This document shows positions 36,158 through 45,698 of a stretch of 64,000 nucleotides of DNA, piece by piece. Position numbers and translations under genes: made by a program. The DNA is from Pseudomonadota bacterium (GTDB taxonomy: Bacteria > Pseudomonadota > Gammaproteobacteria > Steroidobacterales > Steroidobacteraceae), in NCBI GenBank assembly GCA_021792555.1, contig JAJYUL010000012.1:1-64000 (forward strand). Reading direction: 5' to 3'. Below the pieces are notes generated by a model. It was not told the origin of the DNA and ran no database searches. It saw only the letters and a program-made list of their open reading frames with translations. Position 1 is the first letter of the stretch. Every line of letters starts with the position of its first letter.

Positions 36158-37324
36158 ATGTCCAAAGTCCTTCCCCTCTCCGGTAATGCCGCGGCTTCTG
36201 CCGGCAAGCTCAACAGCGTCGAGGAGATTCTCGCGGACCTCAGGGCCGGTCGCATGGTCATCATCATGGACGACGAGGACCGTGAGAACGAGGGCGACCT
36301 GATCATGGCGGCCGAGTGCGCGACCCCCGAGGCCGTGGCGTTCATGATCCGCCACACCAGCGGCATCCTCTGTGTCCCCATGGAGGAGGCCTGGCTCGAG
36401 CGGCTGGAACTGCCGCAAATGGTCAGCAACAACAGCGAGGCGCATCGCACGGCGTTCACCGTTTCGGTCGATGCGCTCGCGGGCACGACCACCGGGGTGT
36501 CCTCGGGCGACCGTGCCGCGACCATCCGCGCCCTCGCGCGCGCCGATGCGCGCGCCGCCGATTTCGCCCGGCCCGGACACATCTTCCCGCTGCGTGCCCG
36601 CCGGGGCGGCGTGCTGGTGCGGACCGGGCACACCGAGGCGGCGGTGGATCTGTGCCGGCTCGCCGGCATGCAGCCGGTCGGGGTGATCTCCGAGCTGATG
36701 AACGAGGACGGCTCGATGGCGCGCCGGGCAGATCTGCACGCCTTCGCCACCCGTCACGGCCTGAAGATCGGCAGCATCGCCGATCTGATCCGCTACCGCC
36801 TGCGCAACGAGCGCTCCGTGGTGCGGCTCTCGGAGCAGCCCGTGGAGACCGAATTCGGCGGGTTCCGCCTGTTCGCGTACGAGGATCGCGTCGGGGAGGA
36901 GGTGCACCTCGCGCTGGTCAAGGGCACCCTGGAGGGGCCCGAGCCGCCGCTCGTGCGCGTGCATCTGGCCGATCCGCTGCGCGATCTGCTCGGCATCCGC
37001 GCCGACCGGCTCGCCTGGACGCTGCGCGCCGCGATGCAGCGCATCGCGCAGGCCGGCAGCGGCGTGATCGTGATTCTGCGCGAACGGGAGGCGCCGAACG
37101 ATCTGCTCGATGCGGTCCGTTCGCTCTGCGCGCCCGCCGGCAGCGAGGCAGCCGCGCGTGCGGCCCGCCGCGACGGCGCGGTACTGAAGACCTTCGGCAT
37201 CGGCGCGCAGATCCTCAAAGACCTCGGCGTCAAGCGCATGCGCGTGCTGTCGGCGCCGAAGCAGATGCACGGCATCTCCGCCTTCGGATTGGAGATCGAC
37301 GGGTATGTCGGAGAAGACGCTTGA
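36158..37324 (+). CDS. ribB: 3,4-Dihydroxy-2-butanone-4-phosphate synthase with degenerate GTP cyclohydrolase II domain
   Basis: Predicted protein of 388 aa. Residues 1-215 form a complete RibB: acidic DDEDRENEGD, HTSGI, NNSEAHRTAFT and RTGHTEAAVDL. The C-terminal part has RibA-like framework (KTFGIGAQILKDLGVKRMRVLS) but lacks the zinc-binding cysteines and the GSxRCDC region of active GTP cyclohydrolase II. So it should make the four-carbon unit only; a separate RibA is expected elsewhere. This degenerate RibBA form is known in several proteobacteria. Start chosen at MSKVLPLSG. The stop overlaps the TTG of ribH. Confidence 0.88.
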   Translation: MSKVLPLSGNAAASAGKLNSVEEILADLRAGRMVIIMDDEDRENEGDLIMAAECATPEAVAFMIRHTSGILCVPMEEAWLERLELPQMVSNNSEAHRTAFTVSVDALAGTTTGVSSGDRAATIRALARADARAADFARPGHIFPLRARRGGVLVRTGHTEAAVDLCRLAGMQPVGVISELMNEDGSMARRADLHAFATRHGLKIGSIADLIRYRLRNERSVVRLSEQPVETEFGGFRLFAYEDRVGEEVHLALVKGTLEGPEPPLVRVHLADPLRDLLGIRADRLAWTLRAAMQRIAQAGSGVIVILREREAPNDLLDAVRSLCAPAGSEAAARAARRDGAVLKTFGIGAQILKDLGVKRMRVLSAPKQMHGISAFGLEIDGYVGEDA

Positions 37325-37797
37325 GCGCGGCACGGCTGCTTGAAGGTGAAGCCGAGGCGCGCGGCCGCAAGGTGGCCGTGGTCGCGGCGCGATTCAACGA
37401 CTTCATCGTCGCGAGTCTGCTGAAGGGCGCGCAGGCGGCCTGGGTGCGCCACGGCGGGCTGCTCGAGGATCTGTTGGTGGTGCGGGTGCCGGGGGCGTTC
37501 GAGTTGCCGGTCGCTGCGCGCAAGCTCGCCGCGAGCGGCCGCTACGATGCGATCGTGGCGCTCGGCTGCGTCATCCGCGGCGGCACGCCGCATTTCGAAT
37601 ACGTTGCCGGCGAGTGCGCCGGCGGCCTGCAGCGCGCGGCGCTCGAGACGCTGGTCCCGATCGTCTTTGGCGTGCTTACGGTCGAGACGGTCGAGCAGGC
37701 CATCGAGCGGGCCGCGACCGGTGAGGGCGACAAGGGCGGGGAGGCGATGGAGGCGGCGTTGGAGATGGCGAGCGTGTTCGCCCAGTTGGGATCCTGA
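37321..37797 (+). CDS. ribH: 6,7-Dimethyl-8-ribityllumazine synthase RibH
   Basis: Predicted protein of 158 aa from a TTG start that overlaps the preceding stop (TTGA) and follows GGAG by 7 bases. Family motifs: ARFNDFIVASLLKGA, VPGAFELPVAARKLA, GCVIRGGTPHFEYV and FGVLTVETVEQAIERA. It condenses RibB and RibD products to lumazine. Ends in TGATG overlap with nusB. Confidence 0.94.
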   Translation: MSAARLLEGEAEARGRKVAVVAARFNDFIVASLLKGAQAAWVRHGGLLEDLLVVRVPGAFELPVAARKLAASGRYDAIVALGCVIRGGTPHFEYVAGECAGGLQRAALETLVPIVFGVLTVETVEQAIERAATGEGDKGGEAMEAALEMASVFAQLGS

Positions 37798-38240
37798 TGA
37801 ACGTGCAATCCTCGCTGCGCGCGTTTTCCCGGCAGCGATCGGTGGCGCGCAAGCTCGCGCTGCAGGCGCTGTACCGCTGGCAGATCAACGAGTGCCCCTG
37901 GCAGGACCTGGTGCAGGAGTTCGCCGCCGCCGAAGACATGCCGCGCGCCGACGCAGAGTATTTCCGCGAGCTGCTCGAGGCGATCTGCGCCTCGCACGCC
38001 GAGCTCGATGAGCGGCTTGCGCCCCTGATCGACCGCAGCCCGGGGCTGCTCGACCCGGTGGAGCACGCCGTGCTGCTCATCGGCTTGTATGAGCTTGCGC
38101 ATCGGCCGGATGTCCCCTATCGGGTGGCGATCAACGAGGCGGTGACGCTCGCGAAGCGTTTCGGCGCGACGGACGGCCACAAGTACGTCAATGCGGTGCT
38201 CGATCGGGCGGCGCGCGAGCTGCGCCCCGACGAGCACTGA
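37797..38240 (+). CDS. nusB: Transcription antitermination factor NusB
   Basis: Predicted protein of 147 aa, typical of NusB. Helical RNA-binding features include RQRSVARKLALQALYRWQ near the N-terminus and YRVAINEAVTLAKRFGATDGHKYVNAVLD near the C-terminus. NusB with NusE binds boxA of rRNA leaders. The ribH-nusB-thiL order is a common gammaproteobacterial arrangement. Confidence 0.95.
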   Translation: MNVQSSLRAFSRQRSVARKLALQALYRWQINECPWQDLVQEFAAAEDMPRADAEYFRELLEAICASHAELDERLAPLIDRSPGLLDPVEHAVLLIGLYELAHRPDVPYRVAINEAVTLAKRFGATDGHKYVNAVLDRAARELRPDEH

Positions 38241-38241
38241 G

Positions 38242-38259
38242 GCGCGCCCGGGGGCGCGC
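38242..38259 (+). other. GC stem-loop over the thiL ribosome binding site
   Basis: GCGCGCCCGGGGGCGCGC folds to a 7-8 bp stem with a tiny loop, ending 2 bases before the thiL ATG at 38262. The only purine-rich candidate Shine-Dalgarno lies inside it. Translation may depend on ribosomes arriving from nusB, whose stop is just upstream. Confidence 0.4.
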
Positions 38260-38261
38260 GC

Positions 38262-39227
38262 ATGCCACAGTCGGAATTCGAGCTGATCGACCGTTACTTC
38301 CGCCGCTGCGGCGCGCAGCGCGCGGACGTGCGCGTCGGCGTGGGCGACGATGCCGCGCTGCTCGAGTGCCCGCCCGGCATGGTGCTCGCAGCGGCAGTCG
38401 ATACGCTGGTCGAGGGTGTGCACTTCCCGCGCGGTTGCCGTGCGGACTCGATCGGCCACAGGGCGCTCGCCGTCAACCTGAGCGACCTGGCGGCGATGGG
38501 GGCGCGCCCCGCGTGGGCGCTGCTCGCGCTCACCCTGCCGGCGGCCGAGGAGCGCTGGCTGAGTGAATTCACCGCGGGATTCGCCGCACTCGCGCGTGTC
38601 CATGAGGTCGCGCTGGTCGGCGGCGACACCACGCAGGGCCCGCTCACGGTGACGGTGACTCTCATGGGACCGGTGCCGGCCGGCGCGGCGCTGCTGCGCA
38701 GCGGCGCGAGCGTCGGCGATGCGCTGTTTGTCTCCGGCACGCCGGGCGATGCGGCCGTGGGACTCGCGCTCGAGCAGGGGCGGCTCGAGGGCCTCGGGCA
38801 GGCCGAGTACCTGCGCGAGCGGTTTCTGTTCCCGACGCCGCGGGTGGCGCTCGGGCAGCAGCTTCGCCCCTACGCGAGCGGCTGTATCGATGTGTCGGAC
38901 GGTCTGCTCGCCGACGCGCTGAAGCTGGCTCGCGCCAGCGGCTGCGGGCTTGAGATCGACGCGACCCGCCTGCCGCTCTCGGCGCCGCTGCGCGCGCTCG
39001 GGACCGAGCGCGCGCGCGCATTCGCCCTCACCGGCGGCGACGATTACGAGTTGTGCTTCACCGTGCCGCCACAGCAGCTCGCGCGGCTGCACGCGCAGCT
39101 GCCGCCGCAGCAGTGGGGGTACACTCGCATCGGCTCGATGCGCGCCGAGCCCGGCGCACGGGTGATGGGCGAGGCGGGCGAATTGCCGCTGCCCACCGGC
39201 GGCTACGATCACTTTGCGCAAGCCTGA
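38262..39227 (+). CDS. thiL: Thiamine-monophosphate kinase ThiL
   Basis: Predicted protein of 321 aa. It phosphorylates thiamine monophosphate to thiamine diphosphate, the active cofactor (also needed by Dxs at 43724-45625). Motifs: VGVGDDAALL, HFPRGCRADSIGHRALAVNLSD in split form, GGDTTQGPLTVTVT, DVSDGLLADALKLA and LTGGDDYELCFT. It closes the riboflavin/nusB operon. Confidence 0.95.
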   Translation: MPQSEFELIDRYFRRCGAQRADVRVGVGDDAALLECPPGMVLAAAVDTLVEGVHFPRGCRADSIGHRALAVNLSDLAAMGARPAWALLALTLPAAEERWLSEFTAGFAALARVHEVALVGGDTTQGPLTVTVTLMGPVPAGAALLRSGASVGDALFVSGTPGDAAVGLALEQGRLEGLGQAEYLRERFLFPTPRVALGQQLRPYASGCIDVSDGLLADALKLARASGCGLEIDATRLPLSAPLRALGTERARAFALTGGDDYELCFTVPPQQLARLHAQLPPQQWGYTRIGSMRAEPGARVMGEAGELPLPTGGYDHFAQA

Positions 39228-39348
39228 CGGCGGTTTGATTATGTAAAATCCGCGCCGCGCGCCGGTCGGCCAATTCATGGGGCGCATCACAGCGCCTGCG
39301 GGCCGCGCAATCCTATTCTGCGCCTTGCTCCATCAGCCGACGCGAATT

Positions 39349-40659
39349 ATGCCCGTCCACGCCTCCAGACCCGCCGCCCCGCCCCACACCGGTGACCGGA
39401 GCATGCCCGAGCGCATCGGCAAGTACGAAGTCATCAAGGAAGTCGGCCGCGGCAGCACCGGCGTGGTCTACCTGTCGCACGACGCCTACTACGGGCGCGA
39501 CGTGGCCATCAAGGTCTACAACGTCGACACCGGGGCGGACGATCAGCGGGCGCGGGCGGCGCGCAAGATGTTTCTGTCAGAGGCGCATCTGGTCGGGATG
39601 CTGCAGCATCCGTACGTGCTGCCGATCTTCGATGCGGGCGAGGAGAACGGGCGCTGCTACGTCGTCACCGAGTACGTGCACCATGCCCGCACGCTCACGA
39701 CCTACTGCCGTCCGGACAACCTGCTTCCGCTGAACGACGTCATCGAGATCATCTTCAAGTGCGCCAAGGCGCTGCACTACGCGCACACCCGCGGGGTGAT
39801 CCACCGCGACATCAAGCCCTCGAACATCCTGCTCACCCAGGAGGGCGAGGTGCGCATCATCGACTTCGGCATCGCGCTGGTGTCCGATGCGGAGATCTCG
39901 CGCATCGAGGGCATCGCCGGCAGTCCCTCGTACATGTCGCCGGAGCAGGTGCAGAGCCTGGAGCTCACCGCGAGCTCGGACATCTATTCCCTCGGGGCCG
40001 TGATGTACGAGCTGCTCACCGGCACCCGCCCGTTCCGCGCCGGCAACCTGCAGAAGCTCCTGCACCAGATCGTTTATGCCACGCCGCCGCCGATTCACAA
40101 GGTGCGCCAGGACGTGTCCGAGGAGCTCGAGAACGTCGTGGTCACGGCACTGCAGAAGGACCCCGTGAAGCGGCAGCGCACCGGGCTCGAGCTCGCCGCC
40201 GAGCTCGCCCGCGTCCATCACCGGCTGCGCCAGAGCAACGTGCGGCTCGACCTGCAGGAGCAGTTCGGGGTCCTCAGGCGGCTGAAGTTCTTCCACGAGT
40301 TCTCCCACACCGAGGTGAGCGAGGTGCTGCGCGCCAGCGCCTGGCAGCACTACGCGGCCGGCGAGGAGATCGTGCGCGAGGGGGAGCTCGACGACCGCTT
40401 CTACATCCTGGTCTCCGGACGCTGCGCGGTCGAGCGCCGCGGCGAGCACATCGCCATGCTCGAGACCGGAGACTGTTTCGGCGAGGCGAGCTACGTGCCC
40501 GGGGCGAAGCGCACCGCCACGGTGCGGGCGATGAGCGCGGTGACCGTGCTGAAGGTGAGCGCCACGCAGCTCGAGCAGGTGTCGGTGTCCTGCCAGCTGC
40601 GCTTCAACCGGGTGTTCCTGCGCAGCCTGATCGGCCGCCTGCAGGGCGAGTCCCGCTAG
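39349..40659 (+). CDS. Ser/Thr protein kinase fused to a cyclic-nucleotide-binding domain
   Basis: Predicted protein of 436 aa from this start. The Hanks-type kinase has GRGSTGVVY (glycine loop), VAIK, HRDIKPSN (catalytic loop), DFGIAL and SPEQ in the activation segment, so it looks active. No membrane helix or PASTA domain is seen, so it is cytoplasmic. The C-terminal part (about 305-430) is a cNMP-binding domain: YAAGEEIVREGELDDRFYIL, then GDCFGEASYVPGAKRTATVRA, with the FGE and Arg-Thr-Ala elements of a phosphate-binding cassette. Start is uncertain: ATGs at 39277, 39349 and 39403 are all in frame without a strong Shine-Dalgarno. It precedes an OmpR-type pair by 45 bases. Confidence 0.83.
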   Translation: MPVHASRPAAPPHTGDRSMPERIGKYEVIKEVGRGSTGVVYLSHDAYYGRDVAIKVYNVDTGADDQRARAARKMFLSEAHLVGMLQHPYVLPIFDAGEENGRCYVVTEYVHHARTLTTYCRPDNLLPLNDVIEIIFKCAKALHYAHTRGVIHRDIKPSNILLTQEGEVRIIDFGIALVSDAEISRIEGIAGSPSYMSPEQVQSLELTASSDIYSLGAVMYELLTGTRPFRAGNLQKLLHQIVYATPPPIHKVRQDVSEELENVVVTALQKDPVKRQRTGLELAAELARVHHRLRQSNVRLDLQEQFGVLRRLKFFHEFSHTEVSEVLRASAWQHYAAGEEIVREGELDDRFYILVSGRCAVERRGEHIAMLETGDCFGEASYVPGAKRTATVRAMSAVTVLKVSATQLEQVSVSCQLRFNRVFLRSLIGRLQGESR

Positions 40660-40704
40660 CGCCCCCGCTGCGCGCGGGCCCGGGCTGCTGTAGGCTAGCC
40701 CGCC

Positions 40705-41382
40705 GTGCACATCCTGCTCATAGAGGACGACGTCGAGGCGGCGAAGTTTCTCGTCAAGGGACTGCGCGAGAGCGGCTATGCGCTCGACCATGTCACCGGG
40801 GGGCGGGAGGGGCTCGAGCGGGCGCTCGCCGGCAAGTTCGATCTCATCGTGACCGACCGGATGCTGCCGAAGATCGACGGGCTGGAGATTATCCGGCAGC
40901 TGCGCGCCGCGGGACTGACGACGCCCGTGCTGGTGCTGAGCGCGCTCGGCACCGTCGATGACCGCATCCGCGGGCTGAAGGCCGGCGGCGACGATTACCT
41001 CACCAAACCGTTCGCCTTCGATGAGCTGCTGGCGCGCATCGAGGCGCTGCTGCGTCGCCGCGCCCGGGGCAGCGAGGCGTCCCATCTGCAGGTGGCCGAT
41101 CTGGAGTTCGATCTGCTCACGCGGCGCGTCACTCGAGCCGGGCGCGAGATCGACCTGACCGCCCGCGAGCAGAAGCTGCTCGAGTTTCTGATGCGCCGGG
41201 CGGGCCAGGTGGTCACCCGCATGATGCTGCTCGAGGGGGTCTGGGATCTGCACTTCGATCCGCAGAGCAACGTGGTCGACGTGCACATCAGCCGGCTGCG
41301 CCAGGCGGTCGACCGCGGCTCGGACCGGCCGCTCATTCACACGGTGCGCGGCGCCGGCTACGTGCTGCGGGAGGAGCCGTGA
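40705..41382 (+). CDS. OmpR-family response regulator
   Basis: Predicted protein of 225 aa. Receiver domain with acidic EDD (residues 7-9), phosphoacceptor Asp51 in IVTDRMLPKIDG and Lys in YLTKPF. A winged-helix DNA-binding domain follows (LTAREQKLLEFLMRRAGQVV ... VDVHISRLRQAVD, TVRGAGYVL). The GTG start comes 45 bases after the kinase gene. The stop overlaps the GTG start of the histidine kinase. Resembles CusR/QseB-like regulators; no target is evident. Confidence 0.92.
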   Translation: MHILLIEDDVEAAKFLVKGLRESGYALDHVTGGREGLERALAGKFDLIVTDRMLPKIDGLEIIRQLRAAGLTTPVLVLSALGTVDDRIRGLKAGGDDYLTKPFAFDELLARIEALLRRRARGSEASHLQVADLEFDLLTRRVTRAGREIDLTAREQKLLEFLMRRAGQVVTRMMLLEGVWDLHFDPQSNVVDVHISRLRQAVDRGSDRPLIHTVRGAGYVLREEP

Positions 41383-42776
41383 GCCGGGTGGGGCCGCGCG
41401 GCCTGTTTCAGACCTCGGCGTTCCGCATGTCCATGGGCTACACGCTGCTCGTGACCCTTGCGGTCGGCGTGACGCTCGGCAGCACCTACCTGCTGACCCA
41501 GCGCATCCTGCGCGACAACATCGATCTGATCATCGACACCGAGCTCAACAGCCTGCAGGATCAGTACGTCCTGCGCGGCATCCGCGGGGTGACCACCGAG
41601 ATCAACGTGCGCATCGACAGCTGGGGGCGCATCGGCTCGGTGTACATGCTGGCGAGCCCGAGCTTCAAGCGCATCGCCGGCAACGTGACCAACTGGCCGT
41701 TCGATGGCGCGCCGGGGGAGCGCTGGCCGGAATTCCGCATCGAGTCGATCGAGCCGGGCCAGCGCTCGGTCCATCCGGTGCGTGCGGCGGTGCGCCAGCT
41801 GCCCAACGGCGACTGGCTGCTCGTCGGCACCGACATGTCGCAGGACGAGCGCTATGCGCAGGCGTTTCGGACCGCGACGCTCTGGGGCATGGGTCTGTCG
41901 ATCCTGGTGGCGGCCGTCGCCGGCTTCGCCTTCAGCTTCCGCCTGAGCCGTCGCGTCGGTGCCGTCACGGATACCTGCGTCCGCATCATGAGCGGCGAGC
42001 TGTCACGCCGGCTTCCGGTTGCCGGCAACCGCGACGAATTCGATGCGCTCGCCGTCTCGGTCAACCGCGTACTCGATCGCCTCGATGAACAGACGCGCAC
42101 TCTGCGCGCCACGTTCGACAGCGTTGCGCACGACTTGCGTGCGCCCTTACAGAGGCTGCGGGCGCGCATGGACGCGGTGCTGCGCCGTGCGGATCTGCAG
42201 CAGGGGATGCGCGAGCCGGTCGAATCTGCGCTGCGCGAAGTCGATCACCTGCAGCGCACGCTCGCGACGCTCCTGCAGATCGCACTGGCGGAGTCCGGCG
42301 CGCCGCTCGCCTCGGTGACGCCCGTGAACCTCTCCGATCTGGTCGGAGAACTGGCCGAACTGTTCGAGCCGGTGGCGCGCGAGCGCGGCCTGAGGCTCAC
42401 CGCGGGGACGGGCGGTAGCGTGCTGGTCGAGGGCAACCGCCAGCTGCTGGCGCAGCTGATCAGCAATCTGGTCGAGAACGCCCTGAAGTTCGTGCCCGCC
42501 GGCGGGCGCATCGAGCTGAGCGTCGAGCGGCGCGGCGCGGTGGCGCGCCTCGTGGTGAGCGACAATGGTCCGGGGATGTCGGCCGAGCAGCGGCGGCAGG
42601 CCGGCCAGCCGTTCGCGCGCGTCGCGCCGCGCGCGGGCGAGGCGGGCGGCGGACTCGGCCTGTTGCTGGCGGGGGCGATTGCGCGGCTGCACCACGCGCT
42701 GTTCGTGCTCGAGGATAACGAGCCGGGGCTGCGGGCGATCGTGGAGTTGCCGCTGCTCGAGGCGGGGGGCGGCTAG
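41379..42776 (+). CDS. Membrane sensor histidine kinase, partner of the adjacent OmpR-type regulator
   Basis: Predicted protein of 465 aa. Membrane helix 1 (about 20-40), a periplasmic sensor region (about 43-163) without recognised ligand motif, membrane helix 2 (about 167-188) and a HAMP segment precede the DHp helix with phosphorylatable His251 (SVAHDLRAPLQRL). The ATP-binding domain has NLVENALKF, SDNGPGMS and GGGLGLLLA. GTG start overlaps the regulator stop (GTGA). It converges on folE2. Confidence 0.91.
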   Translation: MSRVGPRGLFQTSAFRMSMGYTLLVTLAVGVTLGSTYLLTQRILRDNIDLIIDTELNSLQDQYVLRGIRGVTTEINVRIDSWGRIGSVYMLASPSFKRIAGNVTNWPFDGAPGERWPEFRIESIEPGQRSVHPVRAAVRQLPNGDWLLVGTDMSQDERYAQAFRTATLWGMGLSILVAAVAGFAFSFRLSRRVGAVTDTCVRIMSGELSRRLPVAGNRDEFDALAVSVNRVLDRLDEQTRTLRATFDSVAHDLRAPLQRLRARMDAVLRRADLQQGMREPVESALREVDHLQRTLATLLQIALAESGAPLASVTPVNLSDLVGELAELFEPVARERGLRLTAGTGGSVLVEGNRQLLAQLISNLVENALKFVPAGGRIELSVERRGAVARLVVSDNGPGMSAEQRRQAGQPFARVAPRAGEAGGGLGLLLAGAIARLHHALFVLEDNEPGLRAIVELPLLEAGGG

Positions 42777-42786
42777 GCCCCGGGCC

Positions 42787-43617
42787 TCACTTCGCCTTGC
42801 GCTTGTCGCGCTCGATCAGCGCGTAGGCGGAGTGATTGTGGATGGACTCGAAATTCTCCGATTCCACCACGTACGCGACGATCCGGTCGTCCGCGTTGAG
42901 CCGTGTGGCCACGTCCCGCACCATGTCCTCGACGAACTTCGGGTTGTCGTAGGCCCGCTCGGTCACGTACTTCTCGTCGGGCCGCTTGAGGATCCCGTAG
43001 AGCTCGCACGAGGCTTCCTGCTCGGCGATCTCGATGAGCTCCTCGATCCACATGTGGTGGCTCAACTGCGCCGTGATGGTCACGTGCGAGCGCTGATTGT
43101 GCGCGCCATAGTCCGAGATGCGCTTCGAGCACGGGCACAGGCTCGTGACCGGCACCACCACGCGCACCCACAGGTCGGTGATCCCGTCGTGCCGTTCGCC
43201 GATCAGGCTCGCCCGGTAGTCCATCAGGCTCTCGACGCCGCTCGCCGGCGCGCGCTTCATGATGAAGTAGGGGAAGGTCATCTCGATGTGTCCGGCGTCG
43301 GCCTCGAGCCGGCTCGTCATGCTCTCGAGCATGCCGCGGAAGGACTCGACGGAAATTTCCCGCTCGGCATGCAGGATCTCCACGAACCGCGACATGTGCG
43401 TGCCCTTGAAATTGTGCGGCAGGCTCACGTACATGTTGAACGTGGCGATGGTGTGCTGCTCTCCCGCGGAGCGGTCCTTGACGCGCACCGGATGGCTGAT
43501 GTCCTTGATGCCCACCCGGTTGATCGGCAGGCGGCGGGTATCGGCGCGCGACTGCACGTCCTCGACATCAGCGAGGACTTTGCGGGCAGTCTTGGCCGGC
43601 GTGGCAGGAGGGTTCAT
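42787..43617 (-). CDS. folE2: GTP cyclohydrolase FolE2 (type IB)
   Basis: Predicted protein of 276 aa that converts GTP to dihydroneopterin triphosphate for folate, independent of strict zinc. The catalytic Cys region [19 protein letters not shown] is intact. Other motifs: [25 protein letters not shown] and [12 protein letters not shown]. The ATG at 43617 has AGG at a 9-base spacing; the ATG at 43623 is an alternative. It is downstream of dxs on the same strand, about 100 bases from dxs stop to folE2 start being reversed in order (folE2 lies 3' to nothing else here), so it may be its own unit. Confidence 0.93.
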   Translation of the reverse strand: MNPPATPAKTARKVLADVEDVQSRADTRRLPINRVGIKDISHPVRVKDRSAGEQHTIATFNMYVSLPHNFKGTHMSRFVEILHAEREISVESFRGMLESMTSRLEADAGHIEMTFPYFIMKRAPASGVESLMDYRASLIGERHDGITDLWVRVVVPVTSLCPCSKRISDYGAHNQRSHVTITAQLSHHMWIEELIEIAEQEASCELYGILKRPDEKYVTERAYDNPKFVEDMVRDVATRLNADDRIVAYVVESENFESIHNHSAYALIERDKRKAK

Positions 43618-43723
43618 GCGCATAAGCCTACAGGATCGCGGCGGGTTTCACCTATACCGATCGGGATACGCGCGCACACGCGGGTAACCCCGGCCGGCGC
43701 GCCGCGCGGCGGCACGCGAGGGA

Positions 43724-45625
43724 TCAGGCGCGCCCGACGGAGCGGATGGTGGCGCGGTTCTGCAGCGACCACCAGCGCTCGATGCCCGCGCTCAGGCTCG
43801 CCTCGTCGAGCCCGGCGGCCGCCAGGCACGACTCGCGCGAGCCGTGCTCGATGAAGCGGTCGGGGATGCCGATCTGCATCAGCGGCAGGTTCACGCCCTC
43901 GGCGGCGAGCACCTCGGCGATGGCCGAGCCGGCGCCGCCCTGCACGGCGTTCTCCTCGAGCGTGACGATGGCGGAGTGCCGAGCGGCGATCTCGAGGATC
44001 AGCGCCTCGTCGAGCGGCTTGATGAAGCGCATGTTGACCACGGTGGCATCGAGCCGCTCGCCGATGGCGAGCGCGCTCTCGACCATGGGGCCGAAGGCGA
44101 GCAGCGCAAGCCCGCTGCGCCCCTCGCGCTTTACCTCGCCCTTGCCGATCGGCAGGGCGTGGAACTCCTTCTCGAGCGGCACACCGGGGCCGGTGCCGCG
44201 CGGATAGCGCACCGCCGCAGGCCCCTGCGCCGTCGTGGCGGTGTAGAGCATCTGCCGGCATTCGTTCTCGTCGGCCGGCGCCATGACCACCATGTTGGGT
44301 ATGCAGCGCATGAAGGACAGATCGTAGCTGCCCTGGTGCGTCGCGCCGTCGCTGCCGACGAGGCCCGCGCGGTCGATCGCGAACACCACCGGCAGGTTCT
44401 GCAGCGCGACGTCGTGGATCAGCTGGTCGTAGGCGCGCTGCAGGAAGCTCGAGTAGATGGCCACCACGGGCTTGAAGCCTTCGGTCGCCAGCCCCGCGGC
44501 GAAGGTGACCGCGTGCTGCTCGGCGATGGCCACATCGAAGTAGCGGTCGGGGAAGCGCTTGGAGAACTCGACCAGGCCCGAGCCCTCGCGCATCGCGGGG
44601 GTGATGCCGATGATGCGCGGATCGAGCTCGGCCATGTCGCACAGCCACTGGCCGAAGATCTGCGAGTACGAGGGGCCGCGGGCCGCCTCCTTGAAGATCG
44701 TGCCGCTCGCCGGATCGAACGGGCCCGGCCCGTGCCACTTGATCGGGTCGGCCTCGGCCGGCGCGTAGCCCTTGCCCTTGCGGGTGACGACATGCAGGAA
44801 CTGCGGGCCGTGCAGCTTGCGCACGTTGCGCAGCGTGCCGACCAGCGCGCGCACGTCGTGACCGTCGAGCGGGCCGATGTAATTGAAGCCGAGCTCCTCG
44901 AACAGCGTGCCCGGCAGCACCATGCCCTTCAAGTGCTCCTCCGAGCGGCGCGCCAGCTCCCACACGGTGGGCATCTGGCGCAGCACTTTCTTGCCGCCCT
45001 CGCGCAGCGTCGCGTACAGGCGCCCGGAGAGCGCGGCCGTGAAGTAGTTGGACAACGCGCCGACGTTTTCCGAAATCGACATGTCGTTGTCGTTGAGGAT
45101 CACCAGCAGGTCCGCCGGCAGCGAGCCGGCGTGGTTCAGCGCCTCAAAGGCCATGCCCGCGGTCATGGCGCCATCGCCGATGACGGCCACGACGCGCCGG
45201 TCCGAGCCGTCCCGGCCGGCCGCGACGGCCATGCCGAGCGCGGCGCTGATCGAGGTGCTCGAGTGCCCGACGCCGAAGGTGTCGTATTCGCTCTCGGCGC
45301 GGCTGGGGAAGGGGGCGAGCCCTCCGTGCTGCTTGATGGTGTGCAGCCGCTCGCGTCGCCCGGTGAGCACCTTGTGCGGGTAGGCCTGATGGCCGACGTC
45401 CCACACCAGCCGGTCGTGCGGAGTATCGAAGACGTAATGCAGCGCGATGGTCAGCTCCACGGTCCCAAGGCCGGCGGCGAAATGCCCGCCGCGCGTGCTG
45501 ACGGTGTGGATCAGGAACTGGCGCAGCTCCTCGGCCAGTTGCGGCAGCTGTGTTTCCGGTATCCGCCTGAGGTCGGCGGGCAGCTCGATCTGATCGAGCA
45601 AGGGGTAGCTTTGGGGCGCGCTCAT
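43724..45625 (-). CDS. dxs: 1-Deoxy-D-xylulose-5-phosphate synthase Dxs
   Basis: Predicted protein of 633 aa. It condenses pyruvate and glyceraldehyde-3-phosphate, first step of the MEP isoprenoid pathway. Thiamine-diphosphate site: [18 protein letters not shown] then LNDNDMSIS; transketolase features [29 protein letters not shown] and YPRGTG. It follows xseB by 73 bases. The usual ispA gene between xseB and dxs is absent. Confidence 0.96.
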   Translation of the reverse strand: MSAPQSYPLLDQIELPADLRRIPETQLPQLAEELRQFLIHTVSTRGGHFAAGLGTVELTIALHYVFDTPHDRLVWDVGHQAYPHKVLTGRRERLHTIKQHGGLAPFPSRAESEYDTFGVGHSSTSISAALGMAVAAGRDGSDRRVVAVIGDGAMTAGMAFEALNHAGSLPADLLVILNDNDMSISENVGALSNYFTAALSGRLYATLREGGKKVLRQMPTVWELARRSEEHLKGMVLPGTLFEELGFNYIGPLDGHDVRALVGTLRNVRKLHGPQFLHVVTRKGKGYAPAEADPIKWHGPGPFDPASGTIFKEAARGPSYSQIFGQWLCDMAELDPRIIGITPAMREGSGLVEFSKRFPDRYFDVAIAEQHAVTFAAGLATEGFKPVVAIYSSFLQRAYDQLIHDVALQNLPVVFAIDRAGLVGSDGATHQGSYDLSFMRCIPNMVVMAPADENECRQMLYTATTAQGPAAVRYPRGTGPGVPLEKEFHALPIGKGEVKREGRSGLALLAFGPMVESALAIGERLDATVVNMRFIKPLDEALILEIAARHSAIVTLEENAVQGGAGSAIAEVLAAEGVNLPLMQIGIPDRFIEHGSRESCLAAAGLDEASLSAGIERWWSLQNRATIRSVGRA

Positions 45626-45698
45626 CAGCGGCAGTGTACACTGGCCGAGGCGGCGAGGCCCCGTGTGTTGCGATTCGACAACATATCAGGCAGCGGCC

